64,000 nucleotides of DNA, from positions 496,001 through 560,000 of the forward strand of contig JARWKL010000006.1 in assembly GCA_029961685.1 (NCBI GenBank), in the 5' to 3' direction. A program made the translations under genes and the position numbers. This document shows, piece after piece, positions 50,401-62,679 of the stretch; position 1 is the first letter of the stretch, and the number at the start of each line of letters is the position of its first letter. Origin of the DNA: Aristolochia californica (lineage: Eukaryota; Streptophyta; Magnoliopsida; Piperales; Aristolochiaceae). The notes under the pieces were generated by a model that made no database searches, was not told the DNA's origin, and saw only the letters and a list, made by a program, of their open reading frames with translations.

Positions 50401-51368
50401 GACCCAGCCGGGTCGACACGCCAGCGTCTGGATGTGACCCGTGTATGAGACACCGGACAGGGGTGAGCGTCGGTGAAGAACCAGTGGCAACACACCGCCG
50501 GATCTTTAAAGAACTCATGTCAGCTTTTCTCCTCTGCTCCCTGGTCTTGTACCTTTACGACCAGCCATCTGTTCTGTGTAAACGGAACGAGACACCACAG
50601 ACATACACCCGACGGAAGTAACTTCCGACATAAAAATCAAACACAATAAAATAGACAAGCTCGAGAAAACCTACATGATAAACCACTTCTTCTTTTACCC
50701 CCTCCGTTTTATGACTCATTTAATGGCCTCAGCAAAGGACCTCCCCATCCCCGAATGTACCACATAACAGAAGGCTTTAAAACATGAATGACATCTCTGA
50801 TATATCAATGTAGAATATCAAAGCGCTTTAATGGCCAAACAGTTTTGGACACCAAGACTCTCAATCTTCAGTTTTGATTTTGAACCAACAAAAATACTGT
50901 AGAATCAACCCAAAGTAACGTCGTCAACAGATAATTTTCATCGGTTTTGTCAAAAGCTGTTTACTCTTCAATCGCCCCCGATAGAAGGAAAAAAGAAGCA
51001 TCTAACACCTCTTTGGGTACATCTTGCCCTTGGGCAGGAATACAGGGTGGTCCCTTGATGAGGTCACCTTTGTCTCTCCAATCGTTACTGCTTGGAAAGA
51101 GACACATGCAAGCTGGATAACCCATTGGTATGTTCTCGCATGACACGGTTATTTCTAAACTTAAGAGAAGTTTTAAAGAAAAAATAATGGAACGGACCCA
51201 AGTCTTTTTTGCCGAGAACATAAGAAGGGAGCGAGAGAGAAGGCAGATTGCAGAGGGGTTGGAACGAACCTGTGCCGTCAGGCTTTTGACGGCGTCTTTC
51301 GTACTGGGAGTACCACGCGCACCCTCGTCCTCATCCTGTTGCTTCGAACACGCTATGCAGGTTAACAT
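47489..51368 (-). CDS. BREVIS RADIX-like protein (BRX family), complete
   Basis: Plant-specific BRX family: membrane-associated regulators that link auxin and cytokinin signalling to growth, known best from root and protophloem development. Five coding exons join in frame on the minus strand: 51368-51270, 49643-49222, 49138-49009, 48686-48322 and 47567-47489, all GT-AG, giving 364 residues. The start MLTCIACSK has the N-terminal Cys pair that is palmitoylated in BRX. Then come KDMALKFSGAYRQCKPC (about 35-51), BRX domain 1 (about 145-204, EWMAQVEPGVHITF to WWGENYDRIMELYNVQRF), a Ser-rich linker with TTTSSRDE, and BRX domain 2 (about 310-364, DEPGVYITIRALPDG to WWEENRERIQAQYL). Length fits the family (about 330-400). 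The last exon is 79 bases and lies 754 bases from the previous one, so it is easily missed. No defects seen; which BRXL paralogue it is cannot be settled by eye. Confidence 0.93.
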
Positions 51369-53050
51369 CTTCTTTTCCTCCTCGACTGCCCAGTACAAAT
51401 TACATTTTCCAAGAAACAAAACGTTAATCAGCCTCAGAACTATACACGATTCCATTTAGAACCTGAAAGGAGTCCAATAATCAACACAAGCAACAAGGTC
51501 ATCCTGTTACATTAGTCCAAATCCCAATACGCAATCAAGTGCGTCCAGGAAAAGATTATAATGGATTACTTCGGTTTTGCTGGTGGAATATAGTATAACA
51601 AGCACTCTTAATTTCTTAATCGAACAGTTGTCGGGTGCTGCCAATTTAGAATTGAAGGAAAACGCGAAGGTGGGCTTGGGAGTACGAGTATAAGACAGAC
51701 GCCAGCAATGGCGCCCGCAGTGTCTAAAAGTTGCGGTAGGCCAGAAAAGTGGGGCGTCGTTGCTTTTGAGGGCCCTTGTAAGGAAATGCAAATTTACCAA
51801 ATGATCTGAGTGAAGCTCCAGCTTTACTGTTTGGAGGTTTGGGGCGCTTCAGCTGGGAAGCGAAAAGTTCAAACAGATATCCAACACAGGCCAACATTTA
51901 CTTGGTTTTGATAATAAAAGCAAAGGAGTCAGAGAGAGACGTGATTTAATGGGGACATATTTCACATTTTCTCAGAAACAATACAGACAACAGAGGCCCT
52001 AAGCTCTGCTTTTACACGTAATCAGGCATAAAATATTGAGTTTTTTTCCATAAAATCGAAGGTTCTGATCAGCAGAATAAGAAATCGATTCCTCGAAGTA
52101 AACCCCGAGGAACTAACAATGACTATGAGAGGAAATCTATGAGATATATAAGTGATCATCCAATGCTAAAATATGCCTGTTAAGACCTCAAGGCCTCTTG
52201 ACTCTTTTAACAAAGGGACGAGCTCGTCGTTTCAGAAACGTGGAACAAAGGAGGTTTGTTTTGCTTTACCTGCAAAAAGGCTCTGAAGAGAAGAATTTCT
52301 CTATGCCAGGACTTTTCAACTGAATTTCAGAGCCTTCAAGTGGCGGAGGCGGGAGACCTGTATCAAACCAGCAGAATCGATTTAATCTGACTGAATGGAT
52401 CATCCGCAATATTCGATCATCATTTGCTTGTTTTCTCATTAAAACCGTCGAAGAAATCATCAATGATCGCAAAAACAAGGAAGATCACTGTATTCAATAG
52501 TGATCAAGCGAAAATTCCTCGAAACCAACAAAAACGATTAGCGACTCATTTCTCGCAACAAGAAAAGGAAACTAAATATCACGCACAGCAAATGCAAATA
52601 CCCCACAGCTATTAAAACGACTGTCGTCCAAGACAAGCAAAAACTGCACTACGATAAAAACCAATCGCCATTAAAACTTCTCGTTTATCCACTTCAAGAA
52701 ACCAATCATATACCTTCAAGAACTTCCTCCACGACAATGACCAAAAATCAGATCCCCAAACTGCTCAAAAAACCGTCTGAGATGCCACCACAAGTTCAAA
52801 CCCGCTCTGCTTTCAGCTCACGGAATCGCTCTCTTCTCGCAAAATTGTCGAAAGCGCTTCAGAAACAAAAAGAAGATTTCGACAGATTCTCCTACCCTCC
52901 ATACATGGCAAATCGCCGAGATTTCAGAGGATACGATAAGTAAGCCGAAGCGTCTCCCGGGATCTATTTCGGCGGGGGTCAGATTGTCTTCGAGTTCGAA
53001 ATCGGACAGCGTAAGCTGTTCTCTCCAAAATTTCCGACTTTGGACAAAAT
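51369..53050 (-). other. Probable 5' UTR with introns of the BRX-like gene
   Basis: Between a TATA box near 53,080 and the start codon at 51,368 no protein is recognisable. Plausible splice signals on the minus strand are a donor GAAG-GTATAT near 52,712, an acceptor ATACAG near 52,360, a donor GCAG-GTAAAG near 52,271 and an acceptor TTTCAG near 51,463. They would give a leader of three pieces. This is inference from signals only. Confidence 0.45.
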
Positions 53051-53077
53051 GGGGGGAATCCTGGTTTCTCCCTCCTC

Positions 53078-53086
53078 TTTTTATAG
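53078..53086 (-). promoter_or_regulatory. Candidate TATA box of the BRX-like gene
   Basis: CTATAAAAA on the minus strand, in a pyrimidine/purine-rich context typical of plant core promoters, placed for a transcription start near 53,050. Confidence 0.5.
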
Positions 53087-54579
53087 CGGGAGAGAGGAGA
53101 AGAAATGCGTTTCACTTCGCCGTTATCTAACGGAACGAAGTTTAGCAAAAGAAACAAAAAAAACCGTTATCGGCATTCCGTAACGCAATGCCTGACCTAC
53201 AGTACGCACACGGCGGATGAAATTAGGAAAAGACGAAAAAAGACCTATTTTTAACATGAATTGATCAAACCCACCTCAAGGTGACATCCACCGTTCGATC
53301 ATAAACCAAAGCGGAATCATTATCTTTCCGTTTCTAAGGCATTTTTGTGATTCCCGATAATTACAGCCACCCCTTGAAAACGGTAACTTAGTAATTACAC
53401 TGACAGTCTACGCCGCGGAGGTCATTTTCGGGATTACAAACTCATAACTTACTAAATCCGATATTTCATTTTTTTTTTTCCTGAAAAACGAGGCGACCAG
53501 TCAAGATGAAAAAAAAGGAAAGAAAGCAGTCAGAGTATCTTCCCCAACCGGTCATATCCCGTACGGCGACCGGACATGTCGGACTGGTGATAGGATGCAG
53601 CCGGCGCGCAACATGCTTCGGGTCCGGTACGGCAGGGCGCCGGCGCGGCGGATATCACCGGCAGCGTGGCGGTGAAGAAGGAGCCCCGCTTTAGCTTTTT
53701 TTCTAAAGAGCTTTATTCTAAAGCGGGCTTGGGATGGAGGAACGAGGAAATCTGGCCAACGGTTGTCCCACGTGGCGTAATCAGGGACGCCTAGCTTTTC
53801 TTTCCAAGTTCTTCCCGGCCAAGAAAAGGATAGTCAAGCTCGAATTCAAGGGCTGGGATTAAAATTTAAATCACTTGATTTGATTGGTTAATTTTTTTTT
53901 CTTTTTTATTTTTTTATTTTTTTACTTTCTGAATTTTTGCTTTTTCTTTTTGAGTGGAGATCTCAAGGCATTTCTTGACTTGAATTTCAACACAAAATTT
54001 GTCAAAGGTGGATTCGAGCCGGATTAATGGAGGCCCACGTATAAAAGTGGCCCAGTGTGAATTAAAAGAAGAGATTAACGTTTGAAGGTGACAAGGAGAT
54101 GGATATTCCTATTGTAAATAGCTGGGAAGCGGATGTGTTGATGGGAATTTTTGTGAATTATTAATATTTTTTTATATTTTCAGCAAAATACCTCTAGTTA
54201 TAATTAAATACGCTAAACAAGTCCTTTTAAGTCCTTTTGACAATATGTGTAATTGTCACTTATATGTTAATTATTAATATTATCTTCTATTTTTAAGATA
54301 TTTAAAAAATCTCTAGTTAAATAGAAAAAATATTTCTATAAAACTATATGATCGGTCAATATTGCATTTTCCCATATAGAACTTGTTAAAAACACACATG
54401 TACTCTCAATTGTACCCTGTGCATAAAACGCATCCCTATGGGCCCACCAGTAAAGCGACAATGTTGCACCTTTGGAAACATACCAAGACTGATCTCAAGA
54501 TTCTCAACCGTCGATGCGCAAAAGATCAAACCTATTAAACGAAGATTCTTATGGGCAAGGACGCAAGGAATCGCATGCG
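53087..54579. other. Intergenic, no gene seen
   Basis: Left part is the likely BRX-like promoter. A GC-rich patch at about 53,550-53,690 and AT-rich tracts at 53,880-53,940 and 54,150-54,370 are visible. No protein or RNA gene was recognised. Confidence 0.5.
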
Positions 54580-54613
54580 GAAGCTTCGACCGAAATTCTA
54601 GAAGCTTCCGGAA
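54580..54613. promoter_or_regulatory. Heat shock element cluster
   Basis: From 54,596 to 54,613 there are four perfectly phased alternating TTC/GAA units (TTC-2-GAA-2-TTC-2-GAA), preceded by GAAGCTTC at 54,580-54,587. This is the arrangement bound by heat shock factor trimers. No heat-shock gene is recognisable on either side, so its target is unknown. Confidence 0.6.
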
Positions 54614-55123
54614 GTGGTGGGGGCGGCGCGTGAACGCGCGAGCGCGACCACTCTTGGTTGAGTCCACTGATACGGAATCTAATAATGAAATTAGAAATTG
54701 CATTGTGTGGGTACGTGTGAGGTTGCTATTGGAGGGAGCTTTTTGGTTATTTAATGGAGGAAACTATAGGAGTTGAAATCTCAGCATTCCACTCCTGTGT
54801 GATTCTAATTTGTAAACCATTGCCACTATTAAGCTTCAATGCATCTCTTTGGTGGTCACTTATCTTCAACTTTTGTGGAGTTAGAAATGATTTTCGGTAT
54901 AATCGACAATATGTAGGGTCATAAACCGGAAAGAATTGGAGTTAGAAATGATTTTTCATATAACTCACAATATGTAGGGCCGTAAATCGGAAGAATTATT
55001 TTGATGGCATTGTTGAATATATATTTCATAACAATTTTAACTCAGAACAATTAAAGGGTGTTTTATTGCTCGTTTATGTACCTATTAATCTAACTCATAA
55101 TAAATTATAAATATTTTAATATT

Positions 55124-55376
55124 AAAAAACCCTTATCTCACCAAAGATAAAAAGGAGTGTGACTGATTCAATACAAAAACTTATTTGGTATGAAACATAT
55201 GAAATATTATCTCATCTATCCTGTTATGATCAACGGTTATCTCAGATGTTCTATCATGATCAGACGACATAGATAACCGTTTCATATGTTTTACACTGAA
55301 TGACTTTTCGTATTGGATCAGCATGTGATTACATATGTACTCGCTCTCTTGTATCTTTGGTGAGAATAGGTTTTTT
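55124..55376. repeat. Foldback (MITE-like) element
   Basis: Imperfect inverted repeat of about 253 bases with arms of roughly 110 bases. Left arm begins AAAAAACCCTTATCTCACC; the right end is the reverse complement, with TATCTTTGGTGAGAATAGG then T's. Inside, left CTGATTCAATACAAAAA faces right TTTTCGTATTGGATCAG, and AAACATATGAAA faces TTTCATATGTTT. No coding capacity. A target-site duplication was not evident, so the superfamily is open. Confidence 0.65.
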
Positions 55377-58300
55377 CAATAGAATAGGCACGAGTTTAGA
55401 ATTGGGTTGGGGTACTCTAAATTCGAGTGGACTCAGATTGAGTAGGGGAAGGTCCGATTCATTAACCCAACTCGTCCCCTTTAAAATCCACGTCGCTTGA
55501 TACCAAGTTTAAAAGGAGATCGAATCGCGTTAAACCCGAGTCAATAGGTTTGAACATGGGTTTATGACTGTTGGTGATGAAGAGAGAGGCTCCGTCTCTT
55601 CCCCCATTCTTTTTGGAGGTGACGAAGAAGTCAGCCTTTTTGAGCGAAAAGACTGAGAAAATCAAGCAAAATCTTCAGAGAAAACAATCATCAGTCGTCA
55701 AATTTATGATACTACCACCATCTTACCACTAAACCAAAAGAAACATTGCATCGCGTTACAGTGACCGCCATTTAAACCCCACTTTGCCACCAACCATAAA
55801 CAGTTCAAACTTGAATCTTTATCATTTAAAGAACCTTCTCTCTTTCTTCATTGAGATTCTCGTGGTTAGGGACAAAGTCATTGTTAAGGGGGACAGAGCT
55901 TAGATCTCCTTTTCCCTTCATCCCTGTTGGGCTCCACAGAGGCATCTGCAATCATTGGGTTTATCACAGGCTGTCCTGGTAGTGGCCTGCACAAGGAAGC
56001 CAAGCAAAAGGAAATTCAAAAACAGCACAATAAATCTTTCGAAGGAGCTGCTGATTTGATATGTTGGCTGGATTCAATCGTCGGATTCTTTCCGTCTCCC
56101 GGACAGATGCATGGAACTGCTGAGATGGAAAGGCTCCAGCCTCGTTCCCAATCCATGGACGGCCTGGTCTAATCATCTGAAGCAGAGAAAAGACTTTCTC
56201 ATGATGGATCTTCTGTCTGGGCTATCGCTTAATAAGAGTATCTCTCTCTCTCTCTAGGCGACTTGCAGAATACAGATGCATTGCATTGAGCAGCATGGCA
56301 CGGTTTACAGGACAAAGACATGGTCAGTGATTACCTTGTACTACAGGCAGGACTCAAGACGCAAGAAACCTGTCAAAAGCTGTTGTAGGAGATGAATTTT
56401 TTTCAATAACGGAAAATTGATGCACTCCAGGCTTTTAGAATAGCTTCAACCGGAGATATTCATGGTACCAAAAACCAGTATCAGTACATAATAGTGTTGG
56501 AATAATGTCACGTAAATCCAAATTAATGCGTTAGAATGGAATTAAACTCAACTTTAACCTGATAATAGATGGTGTTCTTACATTGAATATTTATATTATT
56601 ATTTTTACTTTAATTTAGTTTACGATTAGTTTACGGAAGATTTCGGAGCTGAATTGATGAAAAGCTTCAATTCTGAGTACAGAATAAAGATACTCAGCTC
56701 TGGCTTTGTAGAACGCAAAGGAGCAGGGTATATGGGTTGCTTTAGTGGACAGTATTCTGATCTGAAGCCATCTTTGATCCCGAGGCTAAGGAAAAGACTA
56801 AAGAGAGATATGGTCAAAGATCAGGGCTTATAGTGCTGCGGAGACTTATTCCATTCTGTACTTTTTTACTGGATTTCTTTAATTCCTGGAGATGGTGCTG
56901 CACTTTACGACAGTCTGTCTGTTTGAGAACTGGGTTTTGGAATCCGCACGGCCAACATCTGTGACCCTCTGAATCGTATTTGAAAGTTAAACAAGAGTGA
57001 GATTTTCCTCGGGCGACTGCGAGCTGCGAAGACCCATGACGATTGAAGGAGACGACAAGTCGGAAGGAGATGAAGCGTTTCATTAACTGTAGGTATCTCC
57101 TTTGCCCTTCAGCTATTTGATGAAATGCTTCTGTGCCATGTCCACGTTCAAAACTCGTGCAGAAAAGAGTCACTGGATTATACAGGCGAACAGCCCAATC
57201 AACAGACGAACAGTGAGCAAAAAAAGAACTGGAAAGAGCGTGCATGGTCTCTTTGTCTGTTTGTAAATGGCTTCTGCTTCTCTTATCTTCGTTGGAGAGT
57301 GTTTTGACGGAACCATGGGAGTGCGAATTTGGCAAACGGATTTGCTTTTTCTTTTCTAAAGACTGAAAGCGGCTGACTGCTTTGGGGGTCAAGCCATCTC
57401 TGCTGCCGCCAGTGAGATTTTCTATAGAAATGAGCGATGGACTCCAATGATTCAGGCCTGTCTCAAGAAATTTAGGGAGTGTCCGTACGAATCGTATCCC
57501 GATACGTATCCGATTTTGTCCTTATCCGATATATGCCATGTCGGCAGATATAGACAAATCTGGAGAAACGTACTGGTTTGATTGGCCCCGTAGTGTCAGT
57601 GGAGTTGGTTTTTGAAAACCCATCCGTTTGTTTTGATCCATTAGACGCCTATTTATGTTTTACAGTAGCCCATTACTGACATAAATAAATGGGCCACAGA
57701 ATTACTTGTCGTTGTTAGAGGTTATCACTATAATAGAAGGCCCAATATCAAGTATAAGCCTATATAGTCAAGGTGGGTGATTACTGATTAGGGTTTTCTA
57801 ACTTGGTCTCTGGGAATTAATTTTTACATGCAAATTGGATTAGGGCTAACAAATCTGGTAGCCTAATCTACTCCCTCCTGAATTTAAGTCAAGCTGACCG
57901 AGTCATGAGTTGACTCGGCATGTCAAAACCATAATTAAAATAATAAGCACAATCTTTTACAAGACTCGGTCACTTCACGTCATGGTCCATTTGAACTCGG
58001 GTCACCTAGTCAAATTACGTTAATCCAAACACTTAAAATTATGAATTTATATAAAAGGAGGTAAGTATTGCTTAATTTATGAATTTATGCATGATTAAAA
58101 TGAATTTTAGTCTAACAAATAAGACAAAAATATTTTAAATTTTTTGGTTCAATCTACACTTTGAACATGTTTTAACCGGATTAGATTAAAACAGGCCATC
58201 CTACTAACTGTCATGTCTCCCATAGAATCTCCGAATCAATGAGCCTGGTACGAAGATGCAGTACTCGAAGGGGAGTTCGTTCTTCTCCTCCACTTTTCCT

Positions 58301-59087
58301 TTGGTGACTGTGTTGAAGGATCACTCTTTTCAGGTAAAGCGCGACAGTTCAACCGTCTAAAACAATTGATCAAAGTAAAACAAAAAGAAGAATTGGAAGT
58401 AAGCGAAGACAGCCCTACAGAAGCTCTCTTTTCCATTGGTTCTTAACATTGAGTAGACAGAGGAGAGAGAGAGAGTGTGCGTGAAGCAAGCCGTGAACTT
58501 TGGGTGGATGCTCCTTGTTGTCTTCTTGCATAGAACTACGATCCGTGGCTGCAATATTTCTGGGCTGCTCCCTACCTACATCAAGATTCCATTCTTTGCA
58601 GATGAAACCGAGCAATCTTCGTGAAATGATATGAAGACAAGAGAGACGGACATGTGTTTATCTTTCGAAAGGGCAGAGGTGCACATGCTGGTAGGTGCTG
58701 CATCGCAGAGTCTGCAAGTCTGCTTCACCGTCGCCAATTGGCCATGCCCAGACAGTGGTAACTAACAAGGAGACGGAGTAAAAATTTCTGCTTCTGCCGA
58801 CTGGAGATTTGAAAACATGCCTGTTGATATGATTTTTTATAATTTTTATAAGATCTTTTAGTTTTGCATTGATTCTGTAAGGTTCAACTTTGATACTAAG
58901 TTGATTTTCAAAAATTAATACACATTTGAACTGCAAATTAGAGGGTTGGAGAGTGGTTAATTTATTATGTAGAGTACAGGGAATGTCAAGAACTCTATGA
59001 AAACTACAAAATACATTCACATCAGTGGTGTATATTTTCACCTCCAGCATCGTCGGTTAAGATGGAGGAACCAAGGCAATCCAGCCC
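55377..59087. other. Intergenic, no gene seen
   Basis: Several open frames of 60-190 codons occur on both strands, the longest on the minus strand at 56,814-57,392, but none resembles a known family or shows a coherent exon series. A (TC)n tract of 15 bases lies at 56,241-56,255. The part nearest 59,087 is the likely 3' UTR of the MYB gene. Confidence 0.5.
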
Positions 59088-61564
59088 CTAGTTAAAAGAG
59101 AAGAACCCATCTTCGTCTTCATACTCCAGCAGTCTCGTCAAGGTGTCAAAATCCAGCTGCTCAAACCCAATCTGCCCGTCCGAACTTCCGCCGGAGCCCT
59201 GCAACTCCACATTCAGAAGATCCTGATAAACTTCGTCAAACTCCAAGCTGTGCATCTTTGCTACTCCAAATTCGCCGCTTCCATCTGGGTTGGATTCCGA
59301 CAAGCCAGCCATGGACGATAAATCAAGGAAGCCATTCACGTCAAAATTCTTCTCTTGAGGCTCAACCCTTTCATCGCCGGAGGCTAATTGGGCGTTCTCA
59401 AGCCCAATCTGCTCATTCTCCGCATACGAACTCTTGACCCAGTTCGCGTCTGACCCTGTTCTGCTTGGAAATGCCAGGTTGTTCTCGTCGCAACTCTCCA
59501 CCTTTTGGTTTAGTTTGTGATTCAGTTCGTTTATGGTGAGCGATTTTTTGCTCAAATGAGTATTCCAATGGTTCTTGATTTCGTTATCCGTTCGACCAGG
59601 CAATCTTCCGGCGATCAGAGACCACCTGCAGAAGACAATCGCACGATGTGAACACAGTTGTTACTGCAAATTCCGAGCAGCTTCAAAGCAGAAGATAAAA
59701 AATTGATAAAATCAGCAAATAACAATTTGCAAAGATCCGAAGAATCCTTGCTTCTATATACTTTTAACTGAATCATATTTAGCTTTCTGGTCCAAATTAT
59801 TGAGGTGATCGACACGACAGAAAAAAAAAACGCTTGATAAATTATTCAGTACTTTCGAAAAGCTGAACTATATAATATTATAGTTACTTGAAAGCAGCTG
59901 ATACGGGCATGGTTCCTTTCCTCTTTTTCTCTACAGAAACGAATGCAGCTTCTGTCTGTTTTTAAATACATCTTTTCCGTGTCTTAATCTGATGATGGTG
60001 CAAGCTACAGCTTGAGTACGCTGCACCAGGCGTCCATCGTATATACTTGCAGTCGACGTCGAGGACAACACTGAAAACCCAGATTGGGAGTGACCACGAC
60101 TGTATACAGGGTTTTTTTTACTCCGAGAAGATAGCTTTATCTGAGATGGGATCTCCTATCTCGATGCGATTGGAACCAGATCCCACTGTAAAGTCCCATT
60201 CACTTTGAACTAAATGATTGGTTTGGTCCAGGAAATTCCTGCACCTACGGGTACAGGAGATCCATATGAGACCGGCAACACTCTCAAAGCAGTGGTGCAC
60301 ATATGACATCAGCTACGATGGTCGCTACTGCGCAGAAAGGCCAGAGCGTGAGACAGCCTCAACTGTTTTTATTCGTCGGAAAAGGTTAAAAAACGTACCT
60401 GTTACCAAGCAAGTTGTGGAGGCGAATAATCAAATCTTCTTCGTCTTCGGAAATATTCCCTCTTTTAATTCCAGGCCTGAGATAATTTAACCATCGCAGC
60501 CTGCAGCTCTTCCCGCACCTGTTCAGCCCTGTCAAGAAAACCATACAGTGAAGTGAATTAACTTCTTTAAAGTAATGTTTAAGTTCGTTGGGGTTTGGTG
60601 GAATAATCATCTGGTGGATCTTTGTGATTGTCCTCTTTAAATTCCAAAAACAAACTCCTGTAATTCATTCTCTCCCAGACATGATCCAGTGGCTTCAATA
60701 AATGAAAGAAGATGGCAAACAAGTAGTACTGCTGTCGTCCCAAATTTGACGGTGAACCTAGTTTTTTTCTCTTTTTTCCCCATGCGTGAGCTTATAATTT
60801 GTATCTCTAAATTCCTTCCTTGACCTCCTTGGTACACTAACTTTGACTGCACTTTTCACTATGTCTCGTGGTCATTTTGCAGAACACGGGCCCTTCAGTG
60901 TTTTCTTCCTCCCAAGGCTTTGAGTTCTCAGTTTCTAAGTTTCTTCCCTAGCTTGTCCTTATCGTTAGCCTAAACTTTTGACCGTACTTTTCTGTTCTTT
61001 TTGTTTGGTTTTCCTCCAGTTACGGTGGAAAATCTGAGTCTCGTGCTCACGCATTTGTTGAGCAGAAAAGAAAGAAGATAATTCAGCGTGACTATGAGCT
61101 AAGAAAGTAGTGATTTCAGTCATTCCAAGCTCTAGCTAACATTTTGTCGCTCATCATCTAGGTCTCAGCTAAACTCCAGTAATATCAATTGCAATCTCAA
61201 GACATAACCAAGAAAATCATAAAAACATAAAAACCGAAAGATAACCACAGATAACAAATTGCAACACTGTTCTCAAACAAAAAAGGCAATTCGATTGACC
61301 TAAAGCTGAACCTAAATTCCACACCGCTACCAGGTAACACTAAATTCTTCACATTCGCGACGGAAATTAACAATAGAGTAAAAGATTACAGAAGAAAAGA
61401 AGACAGAAATAGCGAAAGATCGAACCTGCTTTAGCGGGGAGAGCTTTCCACTTCTTCTCCCCGTGAAATTTCACGTAATCGACGAGCTTTTCATCTTCTT
61501 CGGCCGTCCAAGCTCCCCTATTCACGCTCTTCTTGGTGCCGGTGCTCTCCGACCGCTTCACCAT
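59088..61564 (-). CDS. R2R3-MYB transcription factor with bHLH-interaction motif, complete
   Basis: Nuclear DNA-binding regulator. Three minus-strand exons join in frame: 61564-61426, 60528-60399 and 59625-59088, giving 268 residues. The introns fall at Gly47 and Arg90, the standard R2R3-MYB positions. R2 (about 15-66) has Trp19, Trp39 and Trp59; R3 (about 67-117) has Ile72 in place of the first Trp, then Trp91 and Trp110. Residues 78-97 fit the pattern DL-x2-R-x3-L-x6-L-x3-R that binds R/B-like bHLH partners. Together with [11 protein letters not shown] and [18 protein letters not shown] this places it near TT2/PAP/WER-type MYBs, which act in MYB-bHLH-WD40 complexes controlling flavonoids or epidermal cell fate. 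The C-terminus is acidic and ends DEDGFFSFN. The ATG at 61,564 starts MVKRSES and lies about 70-100 bases below a TATA box. Exact subgroup is not settled. Confidence 0.93.
59546..59567 (-). promoter_or_regulatory. Predicted miR828 target site in MYB mRNA
   Basis: The plus strand here equals miR828 as I recall it at 21 of 22 positions, so the minus-strand mRNA is almost perfectly complementary. The only mismatch is at miRNA position 2. The site encodes WNTHLSKK at the end of R3, the place where miR828 is known to cut anthocyanin and trichome MYBs. Confidence 0.75.
59580..59600 (-). promoter_or_regulatory. Possible miR858 target site in MYB mRNA
   Basis: Encodes GRTDNE in R3. Compared with miR858 as I recall it, pairing has two G:U wobbles (positions 7 and 10) and two mismatches near the miRNA 3' end (19 and 20). 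This matches the usual location of miR858 sites in R2R3-MYB genes. Confidence 0.5.
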
Positions 61565-61665
61565 CGTCTCTTCTCCTTCCTGCTCCGATCTCAACCGAAC
61601 CGTGGGTTACAGTGATTGAGTACTATATCATCTCGGGAGCGAACAAAACCGCCGCAGGGACCCCA

Positions 61666-61671
61666 CTTATA
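61666..61671 (-). promoter_or_regulatory. Candidate TATA box of the MYB gene
   Basis: TATAAG (within CTATAAGTGG) on the minus strand, about 100 bases upstream of the ATG at 61,564, which would place the transcription start near 61,638. Confidence 0.5.
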
Positions 61672-61679
61672 GACCTTTC

Positions 61680-62679
61680 CTCGGCTCACATGCGGCACGG
61701 CGTACCTGCTCTCGCTTCAAATTTTTAATGCCCGAAATCGTACCTGAAACGGGACCATCGATTCCTCAGCAAGCCGCGGCTTCGTGGATAAGACTCAACT
61801 CGGCGTCGGCTGAGATGCGTCGGTGGCAATTTACAGAAAATCTTTTATCGAATTCAGATCAATTTATCCCGACTACGCATGATCGGATTTATAAACAAAA
61901 TGGATTTAAGCACCCGTTTATAGAGGATAATAGAATATTTTTAAATATTAGAAAATATTTTTTTTAATATTTATTTTTTATATAAAATTTATTTAATATT
62001 ATAATTAAATTTAAATTTTAATAACTTTAAACTATTTATAAAAAATAACTTATTTTTATATATATTTTTAATTTTTATACTTTAATAAATTTTTAATATT
62101 TTATTGACAAATTTAATTTATAAACAATAGCATAAAAAAAAATTGTGCATTTGGTCATGAAACCAAAATCCAGTTTAGACCGCGTTCTGAACTATTTGGC
62201 TCAAAAAGCCGTCAGGGAAGAAAGAAAACAAAATGCAGCGAGCTAAAATGGCTGGAGTACCTGCCGCCAATAATTGAAGTGGTTACTGTTTAGTGGATTA
62301 GTCCACTCCATCCGCTTTCACTCTCGGAGTCCGGGGGATGACTTCGAACGTCTGTTTGCAGCAACCATTCCAAAGCGCCGGTTTTTGTGACGTGTGTAGC
62401 GGTACTACCCATCTCCTTCGTCTCTCTTTCCTCTCCCAGGCATTTCGTCGTCGTACAGAGAAACTGCAGTCTAGTACTTGGCCACAGAAACACTTTCTCT
62501 TTACAAATATTTAATTTCTTTCTTTCTCTCAAACACTTACAAATGGCTAATTGAAGATCTCGGAAGATTTCCTTTGTCGAAAACTCAAAAGTAAAACTGA
62601 TCCTGCTCGGTAACCATATTCCATGAAAGTACAGATAAGCATCCATTCTAATATCATTTTTAGATTGAATCCAATTCTG
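61680..62679. other. Intergenic, no gene seen
   Basis: Left end is MYB upstream sequence. From about 61,920 to 62,150 it is extremely AT-rich. The rest has no recognisable protein or RNA gene. Confidence 0.5.

Noticed and set aside
54386..54776. Overlapping open frames on both strands around the heat shock element
   Set aside because: No similarity to small heat-shock proteins or any other family; judged chance frames in a locally GC-richer patch.
56814..57392. 192-codon minus-strand open frame
   Set aside because: The longest intergenic frame, but it has no recognisable domain, no plausible exon partners, and composition like its flanks. A protein search or RNA evidence would be needed to revive it.
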